This document shows, one piece after another, positions 1 through 8,600 of a stretch of DNA of 64,000 bases. The notes beneath the pieces are model-generated. The model made no database searches, was not told the DNA's origin, and saw only the letters and a program-made list of their open reading frames with translations. The stretch comes from Microbacteriaceae bacterium (GTDB lineage Bacteria > Actinomycetota > Actinomycetes > Actinomycetales > Microbacteriaceae). The translations under genes were made by a program, and so were the position numbers. The stretch covers positions 62,001 through 126,000 of the forward strand of contig JAHEGG010000005.1 of NCBI GenBank assembly GCA_024639845.1, read 5' to 3'. Position 1 is the stretch's first letter; each line of letters starts with the position of its first letter.

Positions 1-268
1 TGAGTGCAACAGTCAGTTGCCCCGTTGCCATGATGATCGCGCCAACGCTTATCAGTTTGCGGGGACCCCAACGATCTAGCCAAATACCCACTGGTACTTG
101 CATCCCCGCATAAACCACAAGCTGGAGCACTGCAAGGCTTGATAGTTGGGCAGCCGTTGTTTCGAAGCGTTCACTGGCCTGAAGGCTTGCGACGCCCATA
201 CTGGTGCGTTGTGTTACCGCAACGAAGTAGGCCACAGTTGCGATGGAGATTGCCCACCATCCGCGCAT
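1..268 (-). CDS. MFS transporter, N-terminal part only
   Basis: Read on the minus strand from ATG at 268, the frame stays open to the window edge, giving about 89 residues that begin MRGWWAISIATVAYFVAV. A first membrane helix is followed by a second (LAVLQLVVYAGMQVPVG) and then the loop DRWGPRK, which matches the conserved helix 2-3 loop of major facilitator transporters. The substrate cannot be told. An in-frame TGA lies just upstream, so ATG 268 is the only reasonable start. It begins 11 nt after the stop of the PAC2 gene on the same strand and is probably cotranscribed with it. The C-terminal part lies outside the window. Confidence 0.8.
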   Translation of the reverse strand, partial: MRGWWAISIATVAYFVAVTQRTSMGVASLQASERFETTAAQLSSLAVLQLVVYAGMQVPVGIWLDRWGPRKLISVGAIIMATGQLTVAL

Positions 269-279
269 TGATAAACGTG

Positions 280-1200
280 TCAGTTGTCAGACTCTTCTGC
301 GTTGTTTCGGCGCCGTGCGGCGAGATAGTCCTCGATGTCCGAGGCGATGTCTTCCGCGGACGGCAGCGGCTGTTCACTCGGAGTGATTGGGGTCTTGATT
401 GGGCCGAAACGCTCACTCTTATAACCCTGTTCGAGGGACTCGACCATCCGCGCCAACTCTTGATTTTCCGTCATCTGCTTATCAAGGTTTGCAACGAACT
501 TCTGGTTCTGTTCGCGCAAGGAATCGGTCGGAAAAATTAGGTTTGTCGCCGCCGAAATCAATTCGAAGGCTGTGATGCCCACCTGCGGATATTCCGAATC
601 GGCGAGATAATGCGGCACGAGGAGTACGAATCCAGCACACGGAATCTCGAGTTGAGTCAGTCGATGCTCGATCAGATGGAGAACGTTGCCAGGCACCTGT
701 GTCTCTGGTTTCCACTCGCTGTAGCGGTCGATCAGATCTTTGCGGTTGCCACTGACGGTTACACCAAGATTTCTGGTGTGCGGAATTGGGAATGGGATGG
801 AATGAACCCAGTTCACTTCACTAACTGCAAAGGTGTCGATAAGTGCCTCGAAAGCTTCGACAAAGGAGTCCCACTTGAAGTCGGGTTCATAGCCGTGCAA
901 AAACAAGAACTGCTCGCCAGCTTCGTCTTTGACCAAATAGATGCCGAGGACTGCGGGCTGGTAATCACTTATGTGGTCGCGCTCGAAATACACCACGGGG
1001 CGACGGCTACGGTAATCCAGCAAGTCATCGTTAGAGAACTGCACAATCAAATCGGTTTCGAGATTGGTGAAGATGTTCTCGCCGATCAAGGCATAACTTC
1101 CGCCAGCATCGGTAAATCCTGAGATTCCGATGATCATTCGCAGTCCGAGTGGAACATCGCGCGCTGATTCGAAGACGTGGAAAAGCTCACTTGCGGTCAT
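280..1200 (-). CDS. PAC2 family (proteasome assembly chaperone-like) protein
   Basis: This 306-residue soluble protein belongs to the PAC2 family. Residues about 20-240 carry the family fold, including the early GFTDAGG segment and FLHGYEPDFKW. The last ~65 residues are charged and probably helical or disordered. In actinobacteria members of this family occur whether or not a proteasome is present, and the molecular role is not settled. The gene is divergent from pepA. There is no ribosome binding site before ATG 1200, but TAGGAT lies exactly 6 nt upstream, so the transcript is probably leaderless. Family assignment is by overall similarity; function is not claimed. Confidence 0.85.
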   Translation of the reverse strand: MTASELFHVFESARDVPLGLRMIIGISGFTDAGGSYALIGENIFTNLETDLIVQFSNDDLLDYRSRRPVVYFERDHISDYQPAVLGIYLVKDEAGEQFLFLHGYEPDFKWDSFVEAFEALIDTFAVSEVNWVHSIPFPIPHTRNLGVTVSGNRKDLIDRYSEWKPETQVPGNVLHLIEHRLTQLEIPCAGFVLLVPHYLADSEYPQVGITAFELISAATNLIFPTDSLREQNQKFVANLDKQMTENQELARMVESLEQGYKSERFGPIKTPITPSEQPLPSAEDIASDIEDYLAARRRNNAEESDN

Positions 1201-1206
1201 GGGTTA

Positions 1207-1212
1207 ATCCTA
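1207..1212 (-). promoter_or_regulatory. -10 element (TAGGAT) of the PAC2 gene
   Basis: TAGGAT on the minus strand is followed by six bases and then the ATG. A polymerase using it would start at or next to the A of the start codon, giving a leaderless mRNA. No clear -35 box is visible. Confidence 0.5.
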
Positions 1213-1248
1213 AAACGCTCAGTCAAGCGCTGACTCAAATCTCGGGGT

Positions 1249-1254
1249 TAGCAT
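1249..1254 (+). promoter_or_regulatory. -10 element (TAGCAT) of pepA
   Basis: TAGCAT is separated by six bases (AGGGAC) from ATG 1261. It mirrors the divergent PAC2 promoter and again predicts transcription starting at the initiation codon. Confidence 0.5.
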
Positions 1255-1260
1255 AGGGAC

Positions 1261-2727
1261 ATGTCGATAAGAACCCTGCGCGTAGTCGCAAAGCTTCCAG
1301 CCGCAAAACCAAACCAGGCGCTAGTGATTGGGTTGCGCAAAACTGGCAAAAACATCGAGGTTGTTTCGGCCAACCCGGTGGCTGGGCTGCCTAGCCTTGC
1401 CGAACTCGAGAAACTTGGCGCAAAACCAGCATTCGAAGCACAAACCAAGGTTTTGGCCAATGGTCAGGTTGTATTGATTCTGGGTCTTGGTGACGGAGAA
1501 CTCGAGGACGATGAACTGCGAGAACTCGCGGGAACCGCGTCGCGAGCACTCTCAGAGCACGACGAGATTGTCTTCAACTTTCCGAACCTTGGTCGATCCG
1601 CTGTTCTAGCGGTAGCCGAGGGATTTTGCCTTGGCAGACCGACCCGTTCGCCCTATAAGTCGTCTACTCGAAATCCGAAGGCCAGCAGCATCTCTATAGT
1701 CACCAAGGCGAAAATCACTGCCGCAGATTTCGAACAGATTCTCACAGTCTCGGCTGCCGTCGCAGACATCCGTGCGCTGGTGAACATGCCGCCCAACGAG
1801 CTCTATCCGCAGACGCTCGCCTCGAAGGTGAAATCGCTCGCTAAGGGTTCGAACCTTTCGGTCGAAATCTGGGACGAGGCCAAGCTTAGATCCGAGGGAT
1901 GCGCAGGGATTCTGTCTGTTGGGCAGGGCTCAATTCGCCCACCTCGCTTAGTAAAACTTTCGTATCGCCCGAAGGGTGCAAAAAAGCATCTGGCCCTCGT
2001 AGGCAAGGGCATCACCTTTGACTCCGGTGGTTTGACGATCAAGCCCGGTCTAGGAATGCTCGGGATGAAATACGACATGACCGGTGCTGCCACTGTCGGC
2101 CTAGCTGCAATCGCGATTGCCAAGTTGGGGCTTCCCGTTCGCGTCACGGCATACCTTTGTCTGGCTGAAAACTTGCCGAGCGGGTCTGCAACCAGGCCCA
2201 GCGATGTCATCAGATTTAGAAATGGCACCACCGTCGAAATCACGAATACGGATGCTGAGGGACGCCTTGTTCTCGCCGATGGACTGGTCTTAGCTAGCGA
2301 GACTCGACCCGACCTAATCGTCGACGTTGCCACACTGACCGGTGCGGTACGCGTCGCCCTCGGAGTTAGAACGGCGGGACTGATGGGAACTCCAGATGGG
2401 GTTGGCACGCTGAGACAAGCTGCCGATGTCACCGGAGAAAAGCTCTGGCCCATGCCGATGCCTAAAGAACTTCGGTCAAAACTGGACTCCGATGTCGCAG
2501 ACCTAGTTAACTCAAAGCTCGGTGATCCAGCTGGCAGCATGTTGGTTGGCGCTCACTTTCTCTCTGAGTTCGTCGGCATAAGGAAGGCCGACGGCAAGAA
2601 GCTAGCTTGGGCGCACCTCGATATCGCAGGGTCTGCAAATAACGATGGCTCTGCATACGGCTATACACCCAAGGGATCAACAGGTGTGATGTTGCGCACC
2701 TTAGTCGAGGTTGCCAAGTCGCTCTAG
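1261..2727 (+). CDS. pepA: Leucyl aminopeptidase (M17)
   Basis: Cytosolic two-metal aminopeptidase that removes N-terminal residues from peptides during protein turnover. The 488-residue length fits the M17 family. The N-terminal domain (about 1-165) is variable; the catalytic domain has the metal-binding segment GKGITFDSGGL and the signature NTDAEGRL with the downstream arginine. The frame opens at ATG 1261 with no Shine-Dalgarno but with TAGCAT six bases upstream. It stands upstream of lpdA as Rv2213 stands upstream of dlaT in mycobacteria. The 45-nt gap to lpdA contains TAGACT (about 2728-2733), a possible separate promoter for lpdA. Confidence 0.96.
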   Translation: MSIRTLRVVAKLPAAKPNQALVIGLRKTGKNIEVVSANPVAGLPSLAELEKLGAKPAFEAQTKVLANGQVVLILGLGDGELEDDELRELAGTASRALSEHDEIVFNFPNLGRSAVLAVAEGFCLGRPTRSPYKSSTRNPKASSISIVTKAKITAADFEQILTVSAAVADIRALVNMPPNELYPQTLASKVKSLAKGSNLSVEIWDEAKLRSEGCAGILSVGQGSIRPPRLVKLSYRPKGAKKHLALVGKGITFDSGGLTIKPGLGMLGMKYDMTGAATVGLAAIAIAKLGLPVRVTAYLCLAENLPSGSATRPSDVIRFRNGTTVEITNTDAEGRLVLADGLVLASETRPDLIVDVATLTGAVRVALGVRTAGLMGTPDGVGTLRQAADVTGEKLWPMPMPKELRSKLDSDVADLVNSKLGDPAGSMLVGAHFLSEFVGIRKADGKKLAWAHLDIAGSANNDGSAYGYTPKGSTGVMLRTLVEVAKSL

Positions 2728-2772
2728 TAGACTGAAGGGCGAATCCGAAGCCTACTTAATTGGAGATTTATC

Positions 2773-4149
2773 GTGGCCGAACACAACTTTGATGTCGTTA
2801 TTCTTGGCGGTGGAAGCGGCGGATACGCAGCAGCGCTTCGTTCGGCCCAGCTTGGCAAGAGTGTTGCACTCATCGAAAAAGACAAACTTGGCGGCACGTG
2901 CCTTCACCGTGGTTGCATCCCAACTAAGGCACTACTTCACTCTGCCGAGGTAGCCGACGTTACCCGAGAATCTGCAGCATATGGCGTCAACGCCGAGTTC
3001 CAATCGATCGACATGACCGCCGTGAACAAGTACCGTGACGGGATCGTCGACAAGCTTTTCAAGGGACTCACCGGGTTGGTGTCTAGTAAGAACATCACCG
3101 TGATCAACGGAGAGGGTCGACTAACCGGACCGAAGTCGATCACCGTAAACGGAGACGTCTACACGGGACAAAACATTGTGCTCGCCTCCGGTTCATACTC
3201 AAGATCGCTTCCTGGCCTCGAAATCGGCGGCCGAGTCATCACCAGTGAGCAGGCCCTTCAGATGGACTTTGTTCCAAACAAGGTTTTGGTCTTGGGTGGC
3301 GGCGTCATCGGTGTTGAATTCGCATCTATCTGGAAGTCATTCGGAGCAGATGTCACAATCATCGAAGGCTTGCCACACCTAGTTCCAAATGAAGATGAGT
3401 CCGTTTCCAAGGGCCTCGAGCGGGCTTTCCGCAAGCGCGGTATCGACTTCAAGCTCGGTGTTCGTTTTTCGGGAGTCGAGCAGCACGAGAACGGCGTGAT
3501 CGTTTCGCTAGAAGATGGCACCAGGCTCGAAGGCGAGCTGCTCCTCGTTGCCGTCGGTCGTGGCCCGAACACTGCAGGTCTCGGTTATGACGAGCAGGGA
3601 GTGGCCATGGATCGTGGATTCGTGTTGACCAATGAGCGACTGCAGACCAGCATCCCGGGTGTGTACGCCGCTGGTGACATCGTTCCGGGCCTACAGCTTG
3701 CTCACCGTGGCTTCCAACAGGGAATCTTTATCGCCGAAGAGATTGCCGGCCTCAAGCCTGCAGTAATCGACGAGTCCGGAATTCCGAAGGTCACTTACTG
3801 CGAGCCTGAAGTTGCCAGCGTAGGTCTGAGTGAGGCAAAGGCCAAGGAAACTTATGGCGCTGACAATGTGTCTGTCTATGAATACAACCTAGGTGGCAAC
3901 GGCAAGAGCCAGATTCTCGGAACCGCTGGTTTCATCAAGCTGGTTCGTCGCAACAACGGCCCTGTCGTTGGCGTGCACATGATCGGCTCGCGCGTTGGCG
4001 AGCAAATCGGCGAGGCACAGCTGATCGTTAACTGGGAGGCATACCCAGAGGATGTTGCCACCCTTGTCCACGCACACCCCACCATGAACGAAGCAATCGG
4101 CGAAGCGCACCTAGCTTTGGCTGGCAAGCCATTGCACGCGCACGCCTAG
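2773..4149 (+). CDS. lpdA: Dihydrolipoyl dehydrogenase (E3)
   Basis: FAD enzyme that reoxidises dihydrolipoyl groups of the pyruvate and 2-oxoglutarate dehydrogenase complexes, passing electrons to NAD. At 458 residues it has the usual length. It shows the N-terminal FAD motif GGGSGGYAAALRSAQLG, the redox disulfide in GGTCLHRGCIPTK, the NAD motif LGGGVIGVEFAS, and the C-terminal HAHPTMNEA with the catalytic His-Glu pair. The start is GTG 2773, supported by TTGGAG eleven bases upstream. It is followed after 30 nt by the E2 gene, so E3 and E2 are made together. Confidence 0.97.
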   Translation: MAEHNFDVVILGGGSGGYAAALRSAQLGKSVALIEKDKLGGTCLHRGCIPTKALLHSAEVADVTRESAAYGVNAEFQSIDMTAVNKYRDGIVDKLFKGLTGLVSSKNITVINGEGRLTGPKSITVNGDVYTGQNIVLASGSYSRSLPGLEIGGRVITSEQALQMDFVPNKVLVLGGGVIGVEFASIWKSFGADVTIIEGLPHLVPNEDESVSKGLERAFRKRGIDFKLGVRFSGVEQHENGVIVSLEDGTRLEGELLLVAVGRGPNTAGLGYDEQGVAMDRGFVLTNERLQTSIPGVYAAGDIVPGLQLAHRGFQQGIFIAEEIAGLKPAVIDESGIPKVTYCEPEVASVGLSEAKAKETYGADNVSVYEYNLGGNGKSQILGTAGFIKLVRRNNGPVVGVHMIGSRVGEQIGEAQLIVNWEAYPEDVATLVHAHPTMNEAIGEAHLALAGKPLHAHA

Positions 4150-4179
4150 TATTAAAAAGAATCTCAATAGGAGCGAAAC

Positions 4180-5541
4180 ATGAGCGACAATGTACTACTA
4201 CCGGCACTCGGTGAGAGCGTTACCGAAGGAACCGTCACCCGCTGGCTAAAGAAAGTCGGCGACACCGTAGCCGTCGATGAGCCGCTAGTTGAGATTTCGA
4301 CCGACAAAGTAGACACCGAGATTCCTTCCCCGTTTGCTGGGGTAGTTGAGCAAATTCTGGTAGCCGAAGATGAGACGGTTGAAGTCGGTGGCTTACTCGC
4401 CATTATCGGTTCGGGTAGCGGTGCACCAGCGGCCGCTCCGGCGCCAGTTGCTGAGCCTGTAGCTCCTGTGGTCGAACCTGTGGCCGCTCCAGCAGCGCCT
4501 GTGGTGGAGGCTCCAGCCGCACCTGCAGCACCTGTATATGTTCCACCTACCGCTCCTGTTGCACCGGTTATCGCTGCACCGGTTGTAACACCAGACCCGG
4601 TTCCAGCAGCCGTGAGTGACGCAGGTTACGTAACTCCTCTCGTTCGCAAACTAGCAAATGAATCGGGTATCGACCTCAACAACATCGCAGGCACCGGCGT
4701 TGGTGGCCGCATTCGCAAGGATGACGTGTTGGCCGCTGTTGCTCCTGTCGCTGCTCCAGAGGCAGCACCTGCCTCAGCGCCTGTGGTCGCTCAAGTATCC
4801 CCAAGTTCGGTCGAGGCTTCTGCCCTCCGAGGTACAACCGAGCCAATGTCGCGCTTGCGCAAAGTTCTGGCCGAGCGCGCCGTTGCTTCAATGCAACAGA
4901 CCGCTCAGCTGACCACCGTTGTCGAGGTTGACGTCACGAAAATCGCAGCCTTGCGCAGCAAGGTGCAGCCGCAGTTCGTTGCCGCTACTGGTGGCAAGCT
5001 CAACTTCATGCCTTTCTTCGCACTGGCAGCAGCCGAAGCGTTGCGAGCACACCCGAAGCTAAACGCCACGATTGACGGCGACAACGTTGTCTACCACCCA
5101 ACCGAGAACATTTCGTTCGCCGTTGACACCGAGCGTGGACTTCTGACTCCCGTCATTCGGGACGCATCCACCCTCAACATCGCACAGTTGGCTACTTCGA
5201 TTGCTGACCTAGCAGCTCGCACCAGAGGAAACCAACTCAAGCCGGATGAACTTGGCGGCGGCACCTTCACGCTAACCAACACTGGCTCGCGTGGTGCGCT
5301 ATTCGACACGCCCGTCGTGTTCCTTCCTCAGGTTGCGATTCTAGGAACCGGTGTCGTTACCAAGCGCCCAGTCGTCGTGCCAGCAGCCGACGGCTCTGAC
5401 ACGATTGCGATCAGAAGCATGGTCTACCTGGCAATCTCCTATGACCACCGACTGGTCGACGGAGCGGATGCAAGCCGCTACCTAGTCGACGTGAAAACTC
5501 GACTCGAGGCTGGCCAATTCGAGGTAAACCTAGGAATTTAG
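4180..5541 (+). CDS. sucB: Dihydrolipoamide acyltransferase (E2) with one lipoyl domain
   Basis: Core acyltransferase of a 2-oxoacid dehydrogenase complex. Domains in order: one lipoyl domain (about 3-78, lipoylated Lys43 in STDKVDTE); an Ala/Pro/Val linker (about 80-145) made of short imperfect repeats; a peripheral-subunit-binding domain (about 147-185); a second A/P linker; and the catalytic domain ending with the [12 protein letters not shown] active-site motif. At 453 residues it is shorter than mycobacterial DlaT, which I recall as having two lipoyl domains. In actinobacteria this E2 commonly serves both PDH (with AceE, encoded at 25 kb) and the 2-oxoglutarate complex; which applies here is inferred. 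AGGAG precedes ATG 4180. lipB and lipA lie downstream. Confidence 0.94.
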   Translation: MSDNVLLPALGESVTEGTVTRWLKKVGDTVAVDEPLVEISTDKVDTEIPSPFAGVVEQILVAEDETVEVGGLLAIIGSGSGAPAAAPAPVAEPVAPVVEPVAAPAAPVVEAPAAPAAPVYVPPTAPVAPVIAAPVVTPDPVPAAVSDAGYVTPLVRKLANESGIDLNNIAGTGVGGRIRKDDVLAAVAPVAAPEAAPASAPVVAQVSPSSVEASALRGTTEPMSRLRKVLAERAVASMQQTAQLTTVVEVDVTKIAALRSKVQPQFVAATGGKLNFMPFFALAAAEALRAHPKLNATIDGDNVVYHPTENISFAVDTERGLLTPVIRDASTLNIAQLATSIADLAARTRGNQLKPDELGGGTFTLTNTGSRGALFDTPVVFLPQVAILGTGVVTKRPVVVPAADGSDTIAIRSMVYLAISYDHRLVDGADASRYLVDVKTRLEAGQFEVNLGI

Positions 5542-6029
5542 TTTGGATTGCGAGTGGGGCTGTGATCTGTTGATCCGGCCCCACTTTCCTTTTTGTCGAT
5601 TACTAGCCAGCCCCAAGGTTTGCTTTCACAATCGAATCTGACCTTAACCAGCACACCCCCAAAATCTCTGTCCCGCGAAGAGCCTGAGCACTCGAAACCC
5701 GATGGCGATGGTTTAGACGAAGGTGCTCTTAACTCGGTGTCGAAGCCTCGATCTTGATTGGTGGCTACACTGCCCGCCGGGTCGGTGGCAGTTTGGTGCT
5801 GCTGATTGATAATCAAAGCGCAAACAAAACAACATGCCGTTGCTATTGCCAGGCTGTAGAAGAGCTTGGATCGGCTGAGCCGACCACTGACCCTTTGTCT
5901 TAGGCTGTTCTTCGAAACTGAGCAAGGTGAACTATTCCCAGAAAGTGCCTTGAGCAGATACTCCTGTCGCCTCAAACCGAAACCTGGTGACCGCCACGCG
6001 GCTAGATGATTTGCTCGACGCGATTTCAT
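5538..6029 (-). CDS. Hypothetical single-pass membrane protein
   Basis: I do not recognise this 163-residue protein. It has a basic N-terminus of about 55 residues, one hydrophobic helix ([19 protein letters not shown]), then an outer part with the pattern GFECSGSS...[15 protein letters not shown], where two cysteines could pair outside the cell. It fills the only sizeable gap between sucB and lipB. Its stop is interlocked with the sucB stop, and its last ~15 codons coincide with the sucB terminator, so the tail may be fortuitous. Before ATG 6029 there is GACAAT at 6-nt spacing, a weak -10, and no ribosome binding site. It may be real, or an ORF by chance. Confidence 0.45.
   Translation of the reverse strand: MKSRRANHLAAWRSPGFGLRRQEYLLKALSGNSSPCSVSKNSLRQRVSGRLSRSKLFYSLAIATACCFVCALIINQQHQTATDPAGSVATNQDRGFDTELRAPSSKPSPSGFECSGSSRDRDFGGVLVKVRFDCESKPWGWLVIDKKESGAGSTDHSPTRNPN
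5553..5594 (+). terminator. Rho-independent terminator after sucB
   Basis: AGTGGGGC (5553-5560) pairs with GCCCCACT (5578-5585), with a smaller GATC/GATC stem inside the loop, and is followed by TTCCTTTTT. It ends the lpdA-sucB unit. It also overlaps the last codons of the small minus-strand ORF at 5538-6029. Confidence 0.75.
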
Positions 6030-6105
6030 CGTCCGATTGTCGCGTTATTTGAACCGAAAACCTTGACGAATTCGCCATCTGTGCAAATCGCCTATTGCTT
6101 GAACT

Positions 6106-6111
6106 TAAGAT
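6106..6111 (+). promoter_or_regulatory. -10 element (TAAGAT) of lipB
   Basis: TAAGAT is followed by TGGAGG and then GTG 6118. The GGAGG touches the start codon with no spacer, so it cannot act as a normal ribosome binding site; the spacing instead fits leaderless initiation on a GTG. An in-frame TAA at 6106 rules out an earlier start. Confidence 0.5.
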
Positions 6112-6117
6112 TGGAGG

Positions 6118-6750
6118 GTGCCCGAATTCTTCGTCTCAGGACTGTCACCTAACTTCGTTGATTACAACGATGCATGGCAGTTGCAGCGAGAGACTCATCG
6201 GCAAATAGTCGACGGTCTAACGTCTGAGACGGTTTTTCTGCTCGAGCATCAAAGTGTATTCACGGCAGGCAAGCGAACAGAAGATTCTGAACGACCCGCC
6301 GATGGAACACCAGTTATCGATGTCGACCGCGGGGGCAAGATCACCTGGCATGGTCCAGGTCAGCTGGTCGGCTATCCGATATTGAGACTCCCAAAGCCCA
6401 TCGACGTCGTTGGTTACGTGCGGTGGATGGAACAGTGGCTGATTGACGTTCTGGCAGATTTTGAAATCACTGGGGTGCGCGTGCCAGGTCGCTCTGGAGT
6501 TTGGGTCGAGACCGCTGAGGGCACCGAGAAGGTTGCCGCCATAGGCATCCGCGTTTCGGAACATCACACGATGCACGGTTTCGCTCTCAATTGCAACAAT
6601 TCGCTGGCCCCATATGACACGATCATCGCCTGCGGCATCGCCGACGCTAAAACCACGACCATCAGCCGACTCTTGGGAAGAGAAATCGCACCCGAGGATG
6701 TTGTGCCGATAGTTATTGAGAAATTTCGCCCAATCGAAAGTGCCAGATGA
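6118..6750 (+). CDS. lipB: Octanoyl-[ACP]:protein octanoyltransferase
   Basis: Transfers octanoyl from acyl carrier protein to the lipoyl-domain lysine of E2 proteins, the first step of lipoate formation. The 210-residue protein shows the family features [16 protein letters not shown], the lysine in VAAIGIRV preceded by EKVAA, and HGFALNCNN. Start is GTG 6118; an in-frame stop lies immediately upstream. It overlaps lipA by four bases (ATGA), so the two lipoylation steps are translationally coupled, and its substrate protein is encoded by the neighbouring sucB. Confidence 0.95.
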   Translation: MPEFFVSGLSPNFVDYNDAWQLQRETHRQIVDGLTSETVFLLEHQSVFTAGKRTEDSERPADGTPVIDVDRGGKITWHGPGQLVGYPILRLPKPIDVVGYVRWMEQWLIDVLADFEITGVRVPGRSGVWVETAEGTEKVAAIGIRVSEHHTMHGFALNCNNSLAPYDTIIACGIADAKTTTISRLLGREIAPEDVVPIVIEKFRPIESAR

Positions 6751-7745
6751 ACGAAACTCCAAAACCAGAGCGAAAACTTCTCAGAATCGAAGCTCGAAAC
6801 GCAGCGGTTCCCATTGAACGAAAGCCAGAGTGGATCAAAACCCGCGCCAAGATGGGCCCGGAGTACCAAGCCATGCACAAATTGGTCAAATCTGAGGGGT
6901 TGCACACCGTTTGCCAAGAGGCCGGCTGCCCAAACATTTTCGAGTGCTGGGAAGACCGTGAAGCTACCTTTCTTATTGGCGGCTCTCAATGCACTAGACG
7001 CTGCGATTTCTGCCAAATCGACACCGGCAAGCCAGCCGACCTAGATCGCGACGAGCCGAGGCGTGTGGGTGAATCGGTAGCAACAATGGGTCTGCGCTAT
7101 GCAACTGTCACCGGGGTCGCCCGTGATGATCTCGAAGACGAAGGTTCATGGCTCTATGCCGAAACCATCAGACAAATTCACCAACAATCACCCGGCACCG
7201 GCGTTGAGATCTTGGTTCCCGATTTCTCTGGTAACCCAGAGCATCTCGGTCGCGTGTTCGATGCAATGCCGGAGGTTTTCGCTCACAATGTCGAGACCGT
7301 GCCTAGAATCTTCAAGCAGATTCGACCAGCGTTCACCTACGAACGCTCACTTGATGTGATCAAACAGGCTAGAGACTTCGGACTGGTAACCAAATCGAAT
7401 CTAATCCTCGGTATGGGCGAAACTCGTGAAGAGATTAGCGATGCACTTCGACACCTGCACGAGGCCGGAACCGACATCGTCACCATCACTCAGTACCTGA
7501 GGCCAACCGTTCGGCATCACCCTGTCGACCGCTGGGTAAAACCAGAAGAGTTTGTCGAACTCAAGCATGAAGCCGAGCAGATTGGCTTTCTCGGTGTACT
7601 TAGCGGTCCGCTGGTTCGTTCCAGCTATCGAGCAGGACGTCTCTGGGCTAGTTCCATGATGAAGAAGGGTCGCGACATCCCTGCTGATTTGCAACACCTC
7701 GCTGACGCAGCCGTCAAAGACGGCTTTAGTCAAGCAGTCGGCTAG
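6747..7745 (+). CDS. lipA: Lipoyl synthase (radical SAM)
   Basis: Inserts two sulfurs into protein-bound octanoyl groups using two [4Fe-4S] clusters. The 332-residue sequence has the auxiliary-cluster cysteines in [12 protein letters not shown] and the radical-SAM cysteines in [10 protein letters not shown], plus the late [11 protein letters not shown] segment whose serine binds the auxiliary cluster in this family. It begins inside the end of lipB, giving a lipB-lipA operon next to the E2 gene, as in other actinobacteria. The stop TAG forms part of the -10 hexamer of the next gene. Confidence 0.97.
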   Translation: MNETPKPERKLLRIEARNAAVPIERKPEWIKTRAKMGPEYQAMHKLVKSEGLHTVCQEAGCPNIFECWEDREATFLIGGSQCTRRCDFCQIDTGKPADLDRDEPRRVGESVATMGLRYATVTGVARDDLEDEGSWLYAETIRQIHQQSPGTGVEILVPDFSGNPEHLGRVFDAMPEVFAHNVETVPRIFKQIRPAFTYERSLDVIKQARDFGLVTKSNLILGMGETREEISDALRHLHEAGTDIVTITQYLRPTVRHHPVDRWVKPEEFVELKHEAEQIGFLGVLSGPLVRSSYRAGRLWASSMMKKGRDIPADLQHLADAAVKDGFSQAVG

Positions 7746-7748
7746 GCT
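7743..7748 (+). promoter_or_regulatory. -10 element (TAGGCT) of the DUF4191 gene
   Basis: TAGGCT, whose TAG is the lipA stop codon, is followed by six bases and ATG 7755. No ribosome binding site is visible, so the downstream gene can have its own leaderless transcript. Confidence 0.45.
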
Positions 7749-7754
7749 TTTGGC

Positions 7755-8450
7755 ATGGCAAAACAGACCGATTCGACCAAGCCTCAGGGCCGCTGGGCTC
7801 AGATTTTCAAACTCTTCGGCGAGACCATCAAGGTTGACAAAGCTGCTCTACCGCTCACCCTTTTGGTGTCGCTTGGTGCCCTAGCGGCTGGCGTTCTCCT
7901 CGGAATCTACGGTAGCGACGGCAACGTGCTCTTCACGATCATTTACATCGTGCTCGGGCTCCTCGCCTCGGTAATGCTTGGTTTGATCGTCATGTCCCGT
8001 CGGGCCGAAAAAGTCGCCTATGGCCGCATAGAAGGCCAACCTGGAGCAGTCGGAGCCGTGATTACCTCGGCTATTAAACGCGGATGGCGCACCAGCGAGA
8101 TGCCAGTCGCCGTCAACCCGAGAACCAGGGATGCAATCTACCGATGTGTGGGAGCTGCCGGTGTCGTTCTAATCGCCGAAGGCAGCCGTACCGGAACCAA
8201 GACGATCCTCGATGAGGAAATTCGCAAGTTAAAGCGAGCAACCCCCGGTGTCCAAATCCACGTGTTCTATGTGACGGGAGACTCGTCGGGAACCCCACTG
8301 GTTGGCCTTTCACGAGAGGTCATGAGACTTAAGCGAACCCTCAATCGATCCGAAGTTAGTGCCGTGAACGCTCGACTTCAGGCTCTTGGCATGAATCTTC
8401 CGATCCCCAAGGGCATCGACCCAGCCAGAATGCGACCTTCGCGTCGATAA
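7755..8450 (+). CDS. DUF4191 family membrane protein
   Basis: A 231-residue protein with two membrane helices (about residues 34-54 and 58-80) and a basic cytosolic C-terminal domain ending MRPSRR. Family and position between lipA and glnA match Rv2219 of mycobacteria (DUF4191). Its function is unknown to me. The conserved placement beside lipoate and glutamine synthetase genes is a synteny fact, not evidence of a shared pathway. The region 8451-8600 downstream carries the glnA control region. Confidence 0.85.
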   Translation: MAKQTDSTKPQGRWAQIFKLFGETIKVDKAALPLTLLVSLGALAAGVLLGIYGSDGNVLFTIIYIVLGLLASVMLGLIVMSRRAEKVAYGRIEGQPGAVGAVITSAIKRGWRTSEMPVAVNPRTRDAIYRCVGAAGVVLIAEGSRTGTKTILDEEIRKLKRATPGVQIHVFYVTGDSSGTPLVGLSREVMRLKRTLNRSEVSAVNARLQALGMNLPIPKGIDPARMRPSRR

Positions 8451-8481
8451 GGCGCCCGCCCAGTCTCTAATCTAGAAAAGT

Positions 8482-8535
8482 TTTACATTCACGAAACATT
8501 CGGCGCACGGGTGTTCTGCGCGTAAGGGATAGACT
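8482..8535 (+). promoter_or_regulatory. glnA promoter region with a GlnR-like half site
   Basis: TTTAC-N6-GAAAC at 8482-8497 resembles one half of the actinobacterial GlnR box (GTNAC-N6-GAAAC). TAGACT at 8530-8535 is a good -10 hexamer with no -35 box 17 bp upstream, as expected for an activated promoter. The half site centres about 52 bp before the predicted start near 8542, leaving a leader of about 60 nt. No second half site is visible and no glnR gene lies in the window. Confidence 0.4.
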
Positions 8536-8600
8536 TTTAGCAAGACGGCTCCGATGTTGCGCCGATCCAATCCAGTAAACCTTTTTGAAGGGATTCCCCT

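Noticed and set aside
1803-2540. 245-codon minus-strand frame inside pepA
   Set aside because: Low-complexity Ser/Pro/Ala-rich translation, opposite a certain gene; a shadow frame.
4420-4620. Tandem repeats as a possible mobile or CRISPR-like element
   Set aside because: They encode the Ala/Pro/Val linker of the E2 protein and are imperfect, codon-based repeats. No CRISPR array, IS ends or att repeats were found anywhere in the window.
6063-6068. TTGACG as a -35 box for lipB
   Set aside because: It is 37 bp from the -10 hexamer at 6106, far beyond the 16-19 bp needed.
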